A program made the translations under genes and the position numbers. The notes beneath the pieces were generated by a model. It was not told the origin of the DNA, did no database searches, and saw only the letters and a list, made by a program, of their open reading frames with translations. A stretch of 64,000 bases of DNA from Blattamonas nauphoetae (Eukaryota > Preaxostyla > Oxymonadida), in assembly GCA_033064195.1 (NCBI GenBank), contig JARBJD010000090.1:181629-245628 (forward strand), written 5' to 3'. This document shows, piece by piece, positions 13,218-25,056 of the stretch (its first letter is position 1; each line of letters begins with the position of its first letter).

Positions 13218-14257
13218 ATTCTATCATCCAAACCGTTTTCAATTCATAAAAAAAGGATAAAAAATATTTTGTTTTATAAACTGTGAATGAAAAAAAGAAA
13301 AATCGTTAAAATTCAGAGTGAAAAAAGACACCCTAAGTGAAACCTGTCTGGTTCTGATAAATATGGATCAATTGAAAGAAAAAAACATCATATCTTAATA
13401 ATGGCTTCGTAATGACGGATTCAAGTAGGCTTTGTCCTATTTTTGTCGTGAGATCCTTTCTCCTGCCGATCTGTTTTGGATCGGCTGTCCGGGTTTCTTC
13501 AGACACTTTTGTCACCATGTTTTAGAAGAAACAGTGAAAAAGAGAGAGAGAGAACAGTCTCTGAAAGTCGTTCATCTCTCTTATCACTCCTTATTCTACT
13601 TCACACCCAACAAAAAAACAGAGCAGACTTTATCGATGAATATCATTCTATGAATTGAATAAGAGAAAGTCTGAATTATTTTGTACGATATCATCGATTT
13701 GGTCAGCTTATTACATTTCGTGAAAACTCTTGATAAAATGATCCTTGAGAGAAACTGTCTGAGAAAGAAAGATATGACATGTAGAGAAAGAAATGACATG
13801 AAATTCAGAATGAGAAAACAAGATGGTGCACATGCTCCCACGAGCCCCCGAATCACCAACCCCGCGTCCCCGACTCAAATCGCGAGTCGGGGCAAATTTG
13901 AATCCCTGATACACAACCACAACAATTGCACACATTAAAATTTACGTCAATTTTACATATGTAGATGAAAAGATACAGTGTAAATTCAATGCTGAGTGCA
14001 TTCCTCCAGATCTCGAATTCGCGAGTATGTTGGGCTCACACAAATATCTGGGCGACGAATCAAAACTTAAAGAAGGTTCTAAGAATGACAGTCCATACTT
14101 TTCACTTTTAGTGAACGAGATGTTAAAATTTCTCAAGCAGGTCGGCGAGGAAGTTGAACAAACGATGAAGATGTAAACCCTTGCATTTTTATCGCAATTT
14201 TGCCAAAATGAGTCGTGAAAAGTGGCCCTTCTCATGGACAAGGCGGTTTTCTCAATG
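13218..14257. other. Non-coding, degenerate sequence
   Basis: No convincing gene. Near 13875-13900 a perfect hairpin forms from CCCCGACTC and GAGTCGGGG around a 7-base loop, inside a locally GC-rich patch (13830-13930). A minus-strand open frame lies at 13942-14316, but it overlaps a repeat copy and has no recognisable domain. Confidence 0.35.
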
Positions 14258-14500
14258 ATTGTGGTGTCACCGTTTAGTTCCATGACAACCATGAGTGTTT
14301 TTTCTGGAAAAGACAATATTGGTCATACTTAGAAAAACAAAATATTTCGAATGATACTCTCGCGCGATCCCGAAAAATCCTCAAAATACCTCGTTTTGAC
14401 AGCTTTTTTTATGGATTCTTGTCATATCTTCACAAGCTGTGAACCGAATTTAAAGAAATTTGCTACAGAAACGTTTTTTTCATGAGAACCAAATTTTTTC
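14258..14500 (-). repeat. Diverged copy of the GTGTCACC inverted-repeat family
   Basis: Starts TTGTGGTGTCACC and continues through GCGATCCCGAAAAATCCTC and CAGAAACGTTTTTTT in the same order as the reverse complement of the arm at about 51590-51878. This is therefore a second, diverged copy of the 600-bp element described there, 37 kb away. Only one end is clear; the other end fades after about 14500. Confidence 0.6.
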
Positions 14501-14964
14501 TTTTTTTGAATAACTTTAATCGATATATTTTCGACATAATGCTCTTTATTCGGACTCAAACGGATGTCTGGTTATGGAAAAATGATCGTCAAAGACTGGA
14601 AAGTGTGTGGCGTTTCGCTGTAAAACGTATTGTGACGCCACAACGAGTTGCAGGAGTCGTTCTTCAAAATTGAACTGTTTTCGTTGTATGATCATCTTCT
14701 GGACTTTCTGGCAAAATCTCGAACTATGGCGGTGAATTGATTTTCTGCGTCTTTCTTGACAAAAAATACTTTGGAATTAGTCCGATTAAGGATTTGACAT
14801 TCTTCGATGACAGAAAGGTCTCTTTCTTCCCTTGCTAACCACCGAGCATGTGGGAAATTTCCAAAGAGCATCTGATCGATGAAATCGATGCTAGACGAAG
14901 AAGTATGAATCTTCCCGCCGAGAAAGCGATTCAAAAGACACATCTACCGATAAAACCAACTATG

Positions 14965-15070
14965 CAGCCATGGATAAAAGTTTACGGTCACCCTTGACCG
15001 CGTTTATCAGCACATGAATTTTTCTAGTTTTTAAACAAACACTTCACAACAATGAATGAATGTTATTTCT
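14965..15070 (+). repeat. Left 106-bp inverted repeat arm
   Basis: Pairs with 19219-19324; the only difference noticed is in the run TTTTTAAAC versus TTTTTTAAC. It contains the internal near-palindrome CGGTCACCCTTGACCG. Confidence 0.85.
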
Positions 15071-15147
15071 CTAATATATTTCACTTCAATCTCTCACCAT
15101 GTTTTTCACTTCAACAGACTGTTATTGAAATATATTAGAGAAATAAC
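15062..15147. repeat. Perfect 22-bp-stem hairpin inserted in the left arm
   Basis: Bases 15062-15083 (GTTATTTCTCTAATATATTT plus CA) are the exact reverse complement of 15126-15147, with a 42-base loop. The right arm of the 4.36-kb unit runs straight from its 106-bp arm into AGGCATGGGC and lacks this hairpin, so it was added to, or lost from, one side only. Confidence 0.75.
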
Positions 15148-15538
15148 TAGGCATGGGCACCAGTCACCGGACTCAAACTTTTCGGACTGACTCGATTTGG
15201 CCCTTTTTTTGTGGTTCTTTGAGAGGAATCGTGATTTTGTCGTTGTTGGTGTATTCAAAGTGATTATAATGTCTGAATTACATCAATATTTGTGGCAAAT
15301 GCTTCTCTAATCATTGGATCGGTATGTGAGTTGATCAGCGCATAATCACTACTTGTGACACTGATATCAAGAAATCATGGATGTACTGTGACCTTAATTG
15401 CTCGCCGACAAAAGAAAACATCATTAAAACTGATTTTGAAAGAAAGTGATGAGAAACGAACATCAGGCATTGCGAAAGAAGCCGAACAAAGAACGAAGCC
15501 GTGAAGTGCTGTCGTGTCGGCGGGTACAGACGAATCAC

Positions 15539-16184
15539 TCACGCCAGCAGATGACACAACAGAGAGCACACATACAGCGAATTCATCTCCTGCTTCAGCT
15601 TCTCGCTCTGCCCCTCTTCTTCAATTTTGAACGGCAGGAGAGGGGACGAGTAGATATCTGTGTGGTCGATGAAGACGATTGAAGACAAGGTTCTTCGTCC
15701 ACAAACTCGCCTGTCACCAACATCTCGTGGAGAGATTTCAGTGCAGACGACGGATCGTCGAACGGATGAAAACGATTGCCCTCTTCCTGCTCCTCTTTCT
15801 GCCCGCCAAAACCGACACACGCTTCGCTGGAAGCGTTGACGGTCTCTTCGTCTCATCCCTCCTCTTCTTGCTGTTCTTCGACGTGTTCGTTGACAGATAC
15901 AGCGCTGGTTGGTATTCGATGAAGAGATGGTCGGCGTAGATGTCGTCCACCTTCTTAAACAGCAGGCTGTGCAGAGCTGATGGCAGGAACGACGAAGGAA
16001 GTCCTTTCGTTGCGGATGTCGCTGGGATCGTCAGCTGGTGATGTCCACGCAGTGTTGCCAATGCTATTGGCGTTGACACAGGCGGTGTCAGGAAGAACAG
16101 CACTGCATCGTTCGTTTCCTGTTGTCGTTGAAATCCCCCTGCTGCTCCCTTCCCTCCCAATGTTCCCGAATGAAGTGTCGACAT
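15539..16184 (-). CDS. Possible small gene or 3' exons inside the inverted-repeat unit
   Basis: GC-rich sequence is open in overlapping frames. One frame starts MSTLHSGTLGG at 16184 and runs 148 residues to 15738 through LFKKVDDIYADHLFIEYQPALY. A second frame continues to 15539 through IVFIDHTDIYSSPLLPFKIE. The composition looks coding rather than spacer-like, but I could not join the frames with confidence and recognise no domain. It follows the stop codon of the 370-residue gene by only 9 bases, so it could be the continuation of that gene through an unrecognised intron. Confidence 0.3.
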
Positions 16185-16193
16185 TTTCTGTCA

Positions 16194-17422
16194 CTAATCC
16201 GCCGTCACATTCGTCGCAATCACAACCAACTTCGCCGACACCATCGCGAACAATGTCCGAGTCAGTGGCGATGGATAGAAGAACTGGCGTGTCTTCACTG
16301 TCGAACGTGAAGGGAGTGCGACCAGACGGTGTGGATTCTCGAACGACACAGCCGCACTCGTCGACGCACCGGACGGCATGATCATCGTCGTGATCACCGA
16401 AGGCGAGTTGGCTGCCCTGAACGGCGTGGTCTGTCGTGCTCTTCTCTCCGACAGCGGAGATGTCAGAGGACTTTGCGGTGGCGGTGTTAGTTTAAATGAA
16501 TGGTGCGTCTTCTTGTTTGATTTATCGCGATCGGCTTGTTCTTCGTTTCTTCGGCGTTCTCTCCAGCTCCAGAACGCTTGTTTCGCTTCTTTCCGAACCT
16601 CTTCGCGATCTGTCTCGCCCAAGATCAGTCGAGGCGTCACAAACGACGAATCATACAAACACCAAAACGCACCCACGTTGATCGGCAGGAATGGCGATTG
16701 TTGGATCGTGCTGCTTGAACTGTCCTGAAAGTCCATCATGTTTCCCGAGTTCTTCAAAGATGCGTCGCTTCTGCCTTTGTGTTTGTTTTCTTTTTCGAGT
16801 GAGGTGTGTTCGCGCGGTCGGAAGATCGATTGCATGATGTCTTCCGACTTTCCACTCCCAACCTTCGCAAGCACGTGCTGGCCTGTCTTGTCCTTCAACA
16901 CGGTGAGCAGAGCGTCTTCTTCATAGCGGCCTGGAGGGAAGAGATGGATGCGAGAGTCATGAGAACGAAAGCGAGAAAACGATTGGAAAGGAGAAAAGAG
17001 CAAAAGTGGTGAAAAACTAAAAAAGAGAACATGAACACAATCAGACCTCCAGTCAACGCCAGAAACTCGAGCAGGTTGTCGACATCGTCGTCCTCCTCGC
17101 CAATCTTCTTCGCCACCCCGTGCTGATACGCCTGTGCATCTCGCTCCCTCCGCAGTCTGTCCAGCACAGCTTCGGCGATCTCGTCCAGTTGTATCGATCC
17201 GAAAGAGTGATTCCGAGCTTGCGTCGTTTCGATTACCGCCTTCTTCACAAGAGACGGCTTCAGTTTCATCTCTTTCAACACAATCAGCCAGTCCACAAGG
17301 TTCGACTCATCACTCAAATCTTGCCCACTCCCATTCAGCGAGATGGAGGGTGGTTTAGTGCAGAAAGGGATGGTTGCGTCGAGTTTGTTCGCTGACATTG
17401 ACATCTTTGGTTTTTGAGGCAT
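16194..17422 (-). CDS. Unrecognised 370-residue protein carried within the inverted-repeat unit
   Basis: Exons 17422-17047 and 16930-16194 flank a 116-base GT-AG intron; splicing is needed to keep the frame (phase 1). The protein starts MPQKPKMSMSANKLD. It has a helical N-terminal third (LVDWLIVLKEMKLKPSLVKK, then IAEAVLDRLRRERDAQAY) and an acidic patch EEDDDVDN. The middle (GAFWCLYDSSFVTPRLIL, then KEAKQAFWSWRERRR) is followed by a Ser/Thr/Pro-rich C-terminus. I do not recognise the family. It has none of the DDE, tyrosine recombinase, helicase or reverse transcriptase motifs expected of a mobile-element enzyme. Upstream coding-like sequence (17423-17940) may add N-terminal exons, so the start is provisional. 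Confidence 0.5.
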
Positions 17423-18402
17423 TTAAAAGGCGCTTTGAGAAGAGGAACTGTATTTGAATGTAGGAGTCTGTGTGACGGTGTCTGGACGTTGGGAGGGGAT
17501 GCTTGAGGCGCGCCGTCACCAGTTGCTCCAAGAAGTTCCGAGTTTAGGGCTCTTGGAATTGGAGAGCATACCGACGTTTCAGTTCTCGCACTCCGAAACT
17601 CGCCACAGCTTCTCTCACGTGCTATCTGCTCCTTGTCTGTCAGAACCCATGGTTTGATCGGAAGACCTCCCAAAATCGTTTTTGCTTTCTGTTTTGTGTT
17701 CGAGTTCGGTGCTTTTGTCGTGTTGTGGCGGAATTGTGGCATGAAGTGGATAGAGGACGATGCAGAGGGAGACATGTTAATGTAGAAGAAGTAAGGCGAT
17801 GAAAGAGAGTAAAGTGATGCCGGCGACAGAAAAAACGGCGAAAGAAGATATTTCGGTTCATGCCAAAGTTGCGATGGCGTCAGCTTGGGATGTGGTTTCT
17901 GCGGAGTAGATAGCGGTTGCGTATATTGGATAGGATTCAAAAACAGAAACGCTAGAGGGAATCACGTTGGATTATTGTTGAAGAAAGGGTGTTTTGCGGA
18001 CATCATAAGTTGGAGAGTCGCTGCCGATGGTTGGCGAGGTTTTAGGCATCAGAGAGATAGGGGAGATAAATATACATCCGATTTAGTTGGGCTGGATGAG
18101 CCAGAGCGGGGAGTGAACATGGCGCGAGAAGCGACTCAGGAATCGATTTGAGGAGATCAGAAACAAAAGAATGGTGAGTCAACAGGAAGCAGATATCACG
18201 ATAACAATCGTGCAAGTGCACTTCGGATGACTGTCGTGGTTCTGGAATGGGCGAAAAGGCCTCGATATAGAACAACAGGAGAATCCCACTGAAAGACGCC
18301 ATTTTCTTCAGTTTTTGCATATTCTGAGGTGTTTGGAAAGAAGAAGATGACGTAAAAGAGACAGAAAAGCATAGGTGAACCACAAAAGGAAAAAGATTTC
18401 AC
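17423..18402 (-). other. Possible upstream exons of the cargo gene
   Basis: Open minus-strand frames include 17940-17335 (LGGLPIKPWVLTDKEQIARE is its most protein-like stretch) and 18402-18196 (ENGVFQWDSPVVLYR), each preceded by plausible CAG acceptors. I could not chain them into one model. This may be the 5' part of the 370-residue gene or a separate small gene. Confidence 0.25.
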
Positions 18403-19876
18403 AAAACACCATTTATTGTTGGGATACGAGGAACGATGTGATTAACTGTCAAAATTGAGTGAGATACGTTTCCTGGACAAAAAATTATGACAATATATAA
18501 ATAAATATGCATCGTTGAGTAGACTTGAAATGGTTTAGGACACTATACTGTCAATAGTCACGAGTGAGACGGTGCTCTGTGTTGTTGGTCCAGAAGAGAG
18601 ACTGGAGATGTTCTGAGAATCAAACATGACTATAGCAGATCAAGATTGCAAACAGATGTGCCAAACGATGGTTTTGCCCTTATTTTCTCCATAGATAATT
18701 TGCGGGGGTGAGTTGATCCTGAAGGTCAAAATCAGTTTCCTTTTGTCAAATAGAGAGGAAATGAAAGGAAAATCAAAATTCAAACATTGTCGATTCACGC
18801 GCTGAGTTTCAGTTGAAAAGGAGATCGGACAGTCCAGTCAGTCCGGTGACTATTTGCATGATTGCATGGGCGGATCAGTGACTCAAAGTGACTCGAGACA
18901 AAAGTATGGGGTCTGATGATGACCTGAGTCTAAATTGGTTTGATTTATCTGAAAATGAGTTGAATTCTAAAAAATAGTGTGAAATGTGAAAGAAACACTA
19001 CGAAAAGCGATTGAAAGAGGATGGAGATTGTGAATGTGTTTTTGAGAGGAATAAACCAGGATATTGAGGTGATTATCTATACTGCTGCGATGTTCGATTG
19101 GAAGTGAGACATTTTGGGTCTGGATTCCTCTTGTTTTGGACATATGGGGGTGAGTCACTGACTCGATTTTTTTAGGTGACTGGACTCGGTCATTATTGAC
19201 TGACTGTTGCCCATGCCTAGAAATAACATTCATTCATTGTTGTGAAGTGTTTGTTAAAAAACTAGAAAAATTCATGTGCTGATAAACGCGGTCAAGGGTG
19301 ACCGTAAACTTTTATCCATGGCTGATAGACAGGGAATATATGTACGAGAGAATTGTCATTAATATCACCTTTTCAAAAATGAAAAAATACCTTAGAGCGA
19401 ACCGTTGATTTTATTCAGGTTTTGAGAGCTTACCGAGTTTTGAAGAGCACTTTCATGACTGTGCCCGGGAATGTTCAAGCTTGATTCAAACAACATTTGT
19501 ATTTCGTTTGATGTGTATTCAGTTTTGAAAATAGAGTTAACTAAATTGACAATGTGGAGAAACCTCAAATGAACGAGCTTCCCATTCATGACCCAGAACT
19601 GGATTTTGACCGGGCACTTTCGTCATTGTTTCAATAGATCCGTGGAGATCCTCAATCTAAACAGACTCCATTCTATCAATTCACACTGATATGTAATTTA
19701 TCTCGTTGATTTCACTTCATAACTTCTGTGATCTGTGTTTTGTCAACCATTTTTTTCAATCAACTTTTTCGACCACTGGAAAGACTAGCTCTATCCTTTT
19801 CAGACTATTGACTTGACCTCGTGTGGTATCAGCTTGGTGTTATCTCTTCCATCCTCTAATTCCGTGGATATCAATC
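18403..19876. other. Non-coding sequence and end of the inverted-repeat unit
   Basis: No gene is supported. From 18830 to 19215 there are repeated GTGACT, GACTC and TCAGTCCGGTGAC motifs in both orientations, echoing 15150-15200. These look like subterminal repeats of the unit that ends at 19324. Sequence after 19325 is A+T-rich and leads to the next gene. Confidence 0.4.
19219..19324 (-). repeat. Right 106-bp inverted repeat arm
   Basis: Reverse complement of 14965-15070 with about one mismatch. It is followed by ATAGAC; the first TA beyond the end lies at 19326-19327. Confidence 0.85.
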
Positions 19877-22800
19877 ATGACAGAAACATCTTTCCTTCAA
19901 CAAAAACTCAACTCTGTGATTCATTTTTTAGAAATGAGACTTGAATCTATCAAAACCATGCTATTTTTCTTCCAAGTATGGTAATACATCTCTATAAATT
20001 CCTTATTATGTTTGTTGTATTCAATTTTCATCAGAGACTCAAACAGAATCCAGAATCACTCATAATTCAAGACGAAACCAAAAAACTAAGGAACATTTTG
20101 GTTAATGATCATCAACAACGAGGCTTGCTCCATTTTTCATCATCATACAATCTTAGATGGTTCTTTATCACTCGACCAGTCTCTTAAGGACGTCTCAACG
20201 ATAATATCCTTGTCCAATGATCACAATGTCTCCAACTTTGTCCGAAAACTGGTACAGTTCTCTCTTTTGTGATCATCCTTTTTCTTTACATCTCTTTGGA
20301 TACAGCACCAACTCATGGAATCTTTGCAAGCGGTTCCACAAGTGACGTCAACGCCCTTTGACGAAATTCTGTCTGAGATTGATTCTCAGATCGCAAAGCC
20401 CTCTCGTCAATCTGTGGGAGCGTCGACACACTTGACTGAGCCGTCCAACAATGATCTCCATCTTCTCGTCCCGCCGTCGCTGGAGCCTTTCTTCCGCCAG
20501 TCGTACTTTCTGAGCTTTGACAACCTCAAATCATTCCAGACTCTCGTTGAAACAACCCTCTCTCTCTCCGAAACATCAGCAACAAAAGCACACGAACCAC
20601 CACACCGCAACCCACTCAACCAATCTGCCATGAAGATGTCTCTCACTGCCTCTGTCGCTCTGAAAAGCATGTCGTACCGGAGAGACGACACTGCCCGCCT
20701 TGCCACAACCCTCGACACTGTCAAAGCACACGTGAATTGCTCCACACAAGTCTTCGACAATCTCAACCAGACCGCACAGACTGCCCTCTCTCGCCTCGAC
20801 GCTTTGAGGCGGAAGCAATCATCCAAACCGACGCACAAACGAAGTCGAGCCGCACAGAAACTCCAAACCCCACTCGCACTCAGCCAGGTGCTCCCGTTGG
20901 GCCGTGACCTTCCACGGAATTCCCGCATCCCATCGACACCGATGGGACCAGTGTCTCCGCATTCGAGAGGGGAGACGCACACAGTCACAGGTGGAAAGAT
21001 ACGAAGCCAGCGAAAAGACACCACCCACACAGCGATGAAGGAGGCGATGAAGATCCTTACCCAGACCAGGAGTGTCTCATCCGGCCATTATCGTCACACC
21101 AATCCCCCATGCCACACTGCAGTGCTGAGGACTGAGCAAATGGAGTCGGCCTTCTTCAATCGAACACTCCCTCCCCTTTCGATAAATGACTTGGAGATTC
21201 AGTCTCTGATTGACATCAAAACCATCTCGACTATCCTCACCAACACCTCCCGCCCTTGTCGAATCTGCCGATCTCCGAGACATCGCAGAGCTCGCTCTTT
21301 GCCTCCGCTACGCCTTTCACCACCCGCTTCTCAGATTTCACAAGACGCCTTCGAAACAAGCTCCTCTTCACTTTCGTGGCACGTTGTGTCCATTCTTGTG
21401 GAGCAGTACCTGTCCGACATTTTGACCTCGATCCATAAAATCACACGGACAAGCAGACTCCATCCGGAGACAAGAAAAACATTGCCGTCTTCATTCTCGC
21501 TGAAGATGCACCCTCGAAGACCACTTTCCATCCGCAAGCACGACCTCACCACTCAAGCGCTATTTCAGCCAGTGCAGGCGACGGTGTCCAATCAACGCGC
21601 TCTGACTGAATACGCAAACAGGTTCGAAATGACACAGAATCATTGGCGCCCTCATCTCCCTCGCGAAATCCTGACAGCAACTGGAATCATCTCTTTCCCG
21701 ACCAGGCTTGCCACAGATAACACCACGACTCTCACATCCCTCCCTCCAATTCTTTCCAATTTTCTGCACGCCATACACTCGTTGCCAGTGAATCCAGAAG
21801 CACGTCTTGATCCGGTTCATCAGCATTCGCTAGACGAAGTCGAAATCACAATCCTATCTGTCCTTTCACTTTTCCTCACAAATGGATTTTTCACAAACAC
21901 ACGTCTCCCACTTCCCACTGCCACATCGTATGCGTCTCTTCAGCGTGCACTCCAACTCACTCTTCACATCCTCCATTGCTTCCGAAAGGCACAGTCCCAT
22001 CCTTCCCCACGACGACGAAAACGAAGACAGTATTCCAGCGACCCATTCCACCTTTTTCTCTCCTCGATGACAGATGACGGTGTCAAACTTCCTCTTACAA
22101 CACACATCTCGCTTGGCGACTTCGACCAAGTCCTCACAAAAGCCCAGCGCCAACTTCGAATCATTCTGCGGAAGTACCCACACGCTCTCGTGCGAGCCGG
22201 ACAGCCTGCGGTTGGTGCCTCGTACTCGGTCGAGTCCCTCCCCCCTTCTTCTCTTGCCTCGCCTGCGTTTCTGGAGCAAGTCCTCCACGTGATCTCTCTG
22301 GAATCACAAATCGTCCCAAACTCCATTCTCACATTCCCGTCGACTGGGTCCCCTCTCCACCAACGTCCTGGCTCAACCCTCCCTCGTGCTAAAGCTGTCA
22401 CAGCCTTCACCCTCCTTCTTCATCCACTCTTCTGGCGACTCCATCCGTCTCTCATCACCCAGTCTGGCGGGATGCACACTCTCAGAAACCTGGTGGACCG
22501 CTCGTTTTCTTCCTTCTCTCTCTTCCTACAACCACAAACCGATTCCGACAATAAACAATTTACGGGTGGATCCACATCATCACCACGCCAGATCCAGGCA
22601 GACCTGTTCAAGCAATCCAACACGACGCATCAGACCACAAAAGAACTCCTGTTCCAGATTCCTCGCAGCACCGAGAAGGAAATCCTGCCCACAGACAGAC
22701 CGCTCAGCAGTGAGCCAACTGATGCAGACCATTCCACTTTATTCCATCCACAATCCACCAAACCCACACCCATTCGGAGTATCGACCACCACATCGCAAC

Positions 22801-24385
22801 TCCAGCTGCGTATTCTTCGCTCAGCCCACTCGCTATCCTCACCCTCGCCCGGATTAGAGCGTCTCTCGCGGCCAGAACCATTTCACGAGCATACCTTCGT
22901 CTCCGCCGTCGTCGACAGGGTGAAGAGAACGAAGAGATTGCTGAGTTTGTGGAGAAGGCGGACCAATTTGTGAAATCAGTACTGCTCAATGCTCGTCCAT
23001 CTCCAGCGATCGAAATCAAGCTCGCTGTCTCAAAAGGAACAACGGATCGAATCCTTGACAAGACACAGTGGATGGCTCGCATCATCTTCATTCAAGCCTG
23101 CATCCGACGCCATCTCGTCCAACGGCGGATCCACCACCAAAAGCAGGCCGCAGGTGTGATCCAACGTGCCCTCCAACGGAACGTCGCTCAGCGCAAGCTT
23201 CGAAAAGTCAAATCAAGACAGATGTTTCAGAACAGGCAGGAACAGAAACACAAACATGGCCTGTTCTTCTCCCTTCACTCCCAGTTTCTCGTTATGTACG
23301 AGCGCAAAACGTTGGACCATCTCTCGTTCGACAGGATGAACCAGATAACTCACGCCATCTACAAACTCCTCGCTTCCTTCTCAAACATCCCTCTCGACCG
23401 GCATCACCCAAGACAAACCGAGCATGTTCATTTTCCAATCGCCAATCCCTCCGCACACCACGCCAACCGTCTCATGTACGCTGTGGCATCGTTCTCACAC
23501 AAAGCATCGCTGGAGCAGGAAAAAAGCTGGGCCCAACTTCACGACTCCCTCCTCTCCCAGTTTCTGCCTCTTTTCGTCCAACACCTCAATGCGAGTGCTC
23601 GTCAGCCCCAACAGACACCCCTTTTCACAGCTGAAACCGAACTTCGTCACTTCTCCAACACTCAAGATGGATCTCCGACGGGTCGCCCAAACACAAACAC
23701 TGATGACTGGGAAGCGTGGATGGAAACCAACAATCTACTCGACGATTCGAGTCCAGACATCACACTACTCCGCCCCTCGAGGCCAAAAACACAACTTACA
23801 GCATTCCAAGACGCTCTTCTCCAGTGCCCTCGCCTAGACCAGCCTTATCTTCATTCCCAGAGTGCCAGTTTTGATGGCATGTCTTCGTTCGACCCATACA
23901 ACGCACTCCTTCCGACAGATTCGGGGATCTTCGGAATGTCCGCCTATCTCAACCACAGCTCGTTTGGGAAGGGGAAGGCCGTCGGAGGCGACAGCACCGA
24001 TCACATCCGTTCAAATCACAGCCACGCCACAGGTCCCGTCAAGTTCTCAATGGACATCGATCCCACAGCATCGTCTCCACTCTTCATCATCGCTGATGAC
24101 GAAAACGATGACTTCTCTTCTTCCCTTCACTCCACCTCACCACACTCACATAATTCTCACCCTTCCGAGCATGATTCACCCTCTTCTCATTCACAGACCG
24201 ACAGCGACGCTGACAGATCGTCATGCAGTTCAGAATCGTTTTACGATGATTTGTCACAAGACGATTCCGACCTAACCTTGTTCCTAGACGAATCCAATTT
24301 TGTTAAATCCCAACCACGGTATAACCAGAAACCCAATTTCGAGTCAACTTTTCATCAGATCTCCAGACCCAACATTATTCAATAG
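19877..24385 (+). CDS. IQ-motif protein of unknown function
   Basis: Exons 19877-19975, 20037-20100, 20157-20251 and 20306-24385 (introns 61, 56 and 54 bases) give 1445 residues starting MTETSFLQQKLNSVIHFLEM. The N-terminus is helical. The middle is Ser/Pro/Arg-rich and probably disordered. Near residues 930-980 there are IQ-type segments, IQACIRRHLVQRR and VIQRALQRNVAQRK, which in known proteins bind calmodulin or EF-hand light chains. The C-terminus is acidic and serine-rich (SSHSQTDSDADRSS). The first intron uses the second AG of a CAGAG acceptor, because only that keeps the frame. No motor, kinase or GAP domain is seen, so IQ binding is the only functional hint. The stop codon lies 11 bases before the next gene's ATG. 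Confidence 0.7.
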
Positions 24386-24396
24386 CTGTCCATTCA

Positions 24397-24910
24397 ATGA
24401 GCTATCTTGGCTTTTCAAGACTCCCCAGAAATGCACTCCCTGAAGATTTTGATACGGTTTCATTTTTTTTCCTCTAGCATTCATTTTAGAGCCAACTTCC
24501 TGTCATTTCAGCCGACGAATTGGCCAAACACAATACTGCCGAAGATCTCTGGTATTGTTCCCGGTTTATTCATCAGGATGATATACACAATATATTTTTT
24601 CTATTAGGGTCGCCATTGGAGGGGTAGTGTATGACTGTACAAATTTCAAACATCGAGTTGGAATGGCTCCAATTATCAGGGCTGCTGGAACAGATATCAC
24701 AGATACATTCAGTATATTGTTTTTCTCTTCATGAATCTGATATTGTCTTTGGAATATATTCATTTTTTCTCAGACAGAATCCACTCAAATTTTGTAAAGC
24801 CTGCCACTCTCCCAGGTGTTAAAGTCATGGGATTCTTCCGAGAAAAGCCAACGAAACCCGTTGATGTTGAACCTTTGCCAGAGATGAATGAGGATGAAGA
24901 CGTGTTTTGA
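24397..24910 (+). CDS. Cytochrome b5-like heme-binding protein
   Basis: Four short exons (24397-24456, 24490-24551, 24608-24711, 24774-24910; introns 33, 56 and 62 bases) encode 120 residues. The segment ISADELAKHNTAEDLWVAIG, followed by GVVYDCTNF, is the classic N-terminal half of the cytochrome b5 fold. KHRVG stands where most members have HPGG; the histidine (H56) is kept. H79 in NRIHSNF matches the second axial ligand, 23 residues on (24 in bovine b5). The protein ends with an acidic tail and has no membrane anchor, so it should be soluble. Such proteins pass electrons to desaturases, reductases and similar enzymes; the partner is unknown. Because every exon is short, a simple reading-frame scan misses this gene. 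It starts 11 bases after the upstream stop codon. Confidence 0.82.
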
Positions 24911-25056
24911 CTCGGCTTTTTGCATTTTCAGATAGAAATTATTTTCTCTCAAGTTCGTCTCCAAAGAACAAACGTCGAAACAAGAAACCAACAGGATTTA
25001 ATAAAGACACGCCGATCTCTTTGGGCAAGAAAATAATGATTTGGTGGTGAAACCGT

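Larger units (their letters stand above)
14965..19324. mobile_element. 4.36-kb unit with 106-bp terminal inverted repeats and a cargo gene
   Basis: The first 106 bases (14965-15070, starting CAGCCATGGATAAAAG) match the reverse complement of the last 106 (19219-19324) with about one mismatch. A dinucleotide TA occurs just outside each end (14961-62, 19326-27), as expected for a Tc1/mariner-like target duplication, although one or two bases intervene. Inside the arms further short inverted motifs appear (AGGCATGGGC plus clusters of GTGACT/GAGTC at 15147-15200, 18830-18900 and 19150-19210). The interior carries spliced coding sequence on the minus strand but no transposase motif that I can see. 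It may be a non-autonomous element that captured a host gene, or two insertions in opposite orientation flanking an ordinary gene. Confidence 0.6.

Noticed and set aside
13830-13935. Possible tRNA gene around a GC-rich patch
   Set aside because: No T-loop consensus or cloverleaf could be formed on either strand; only a single hairpin is present.
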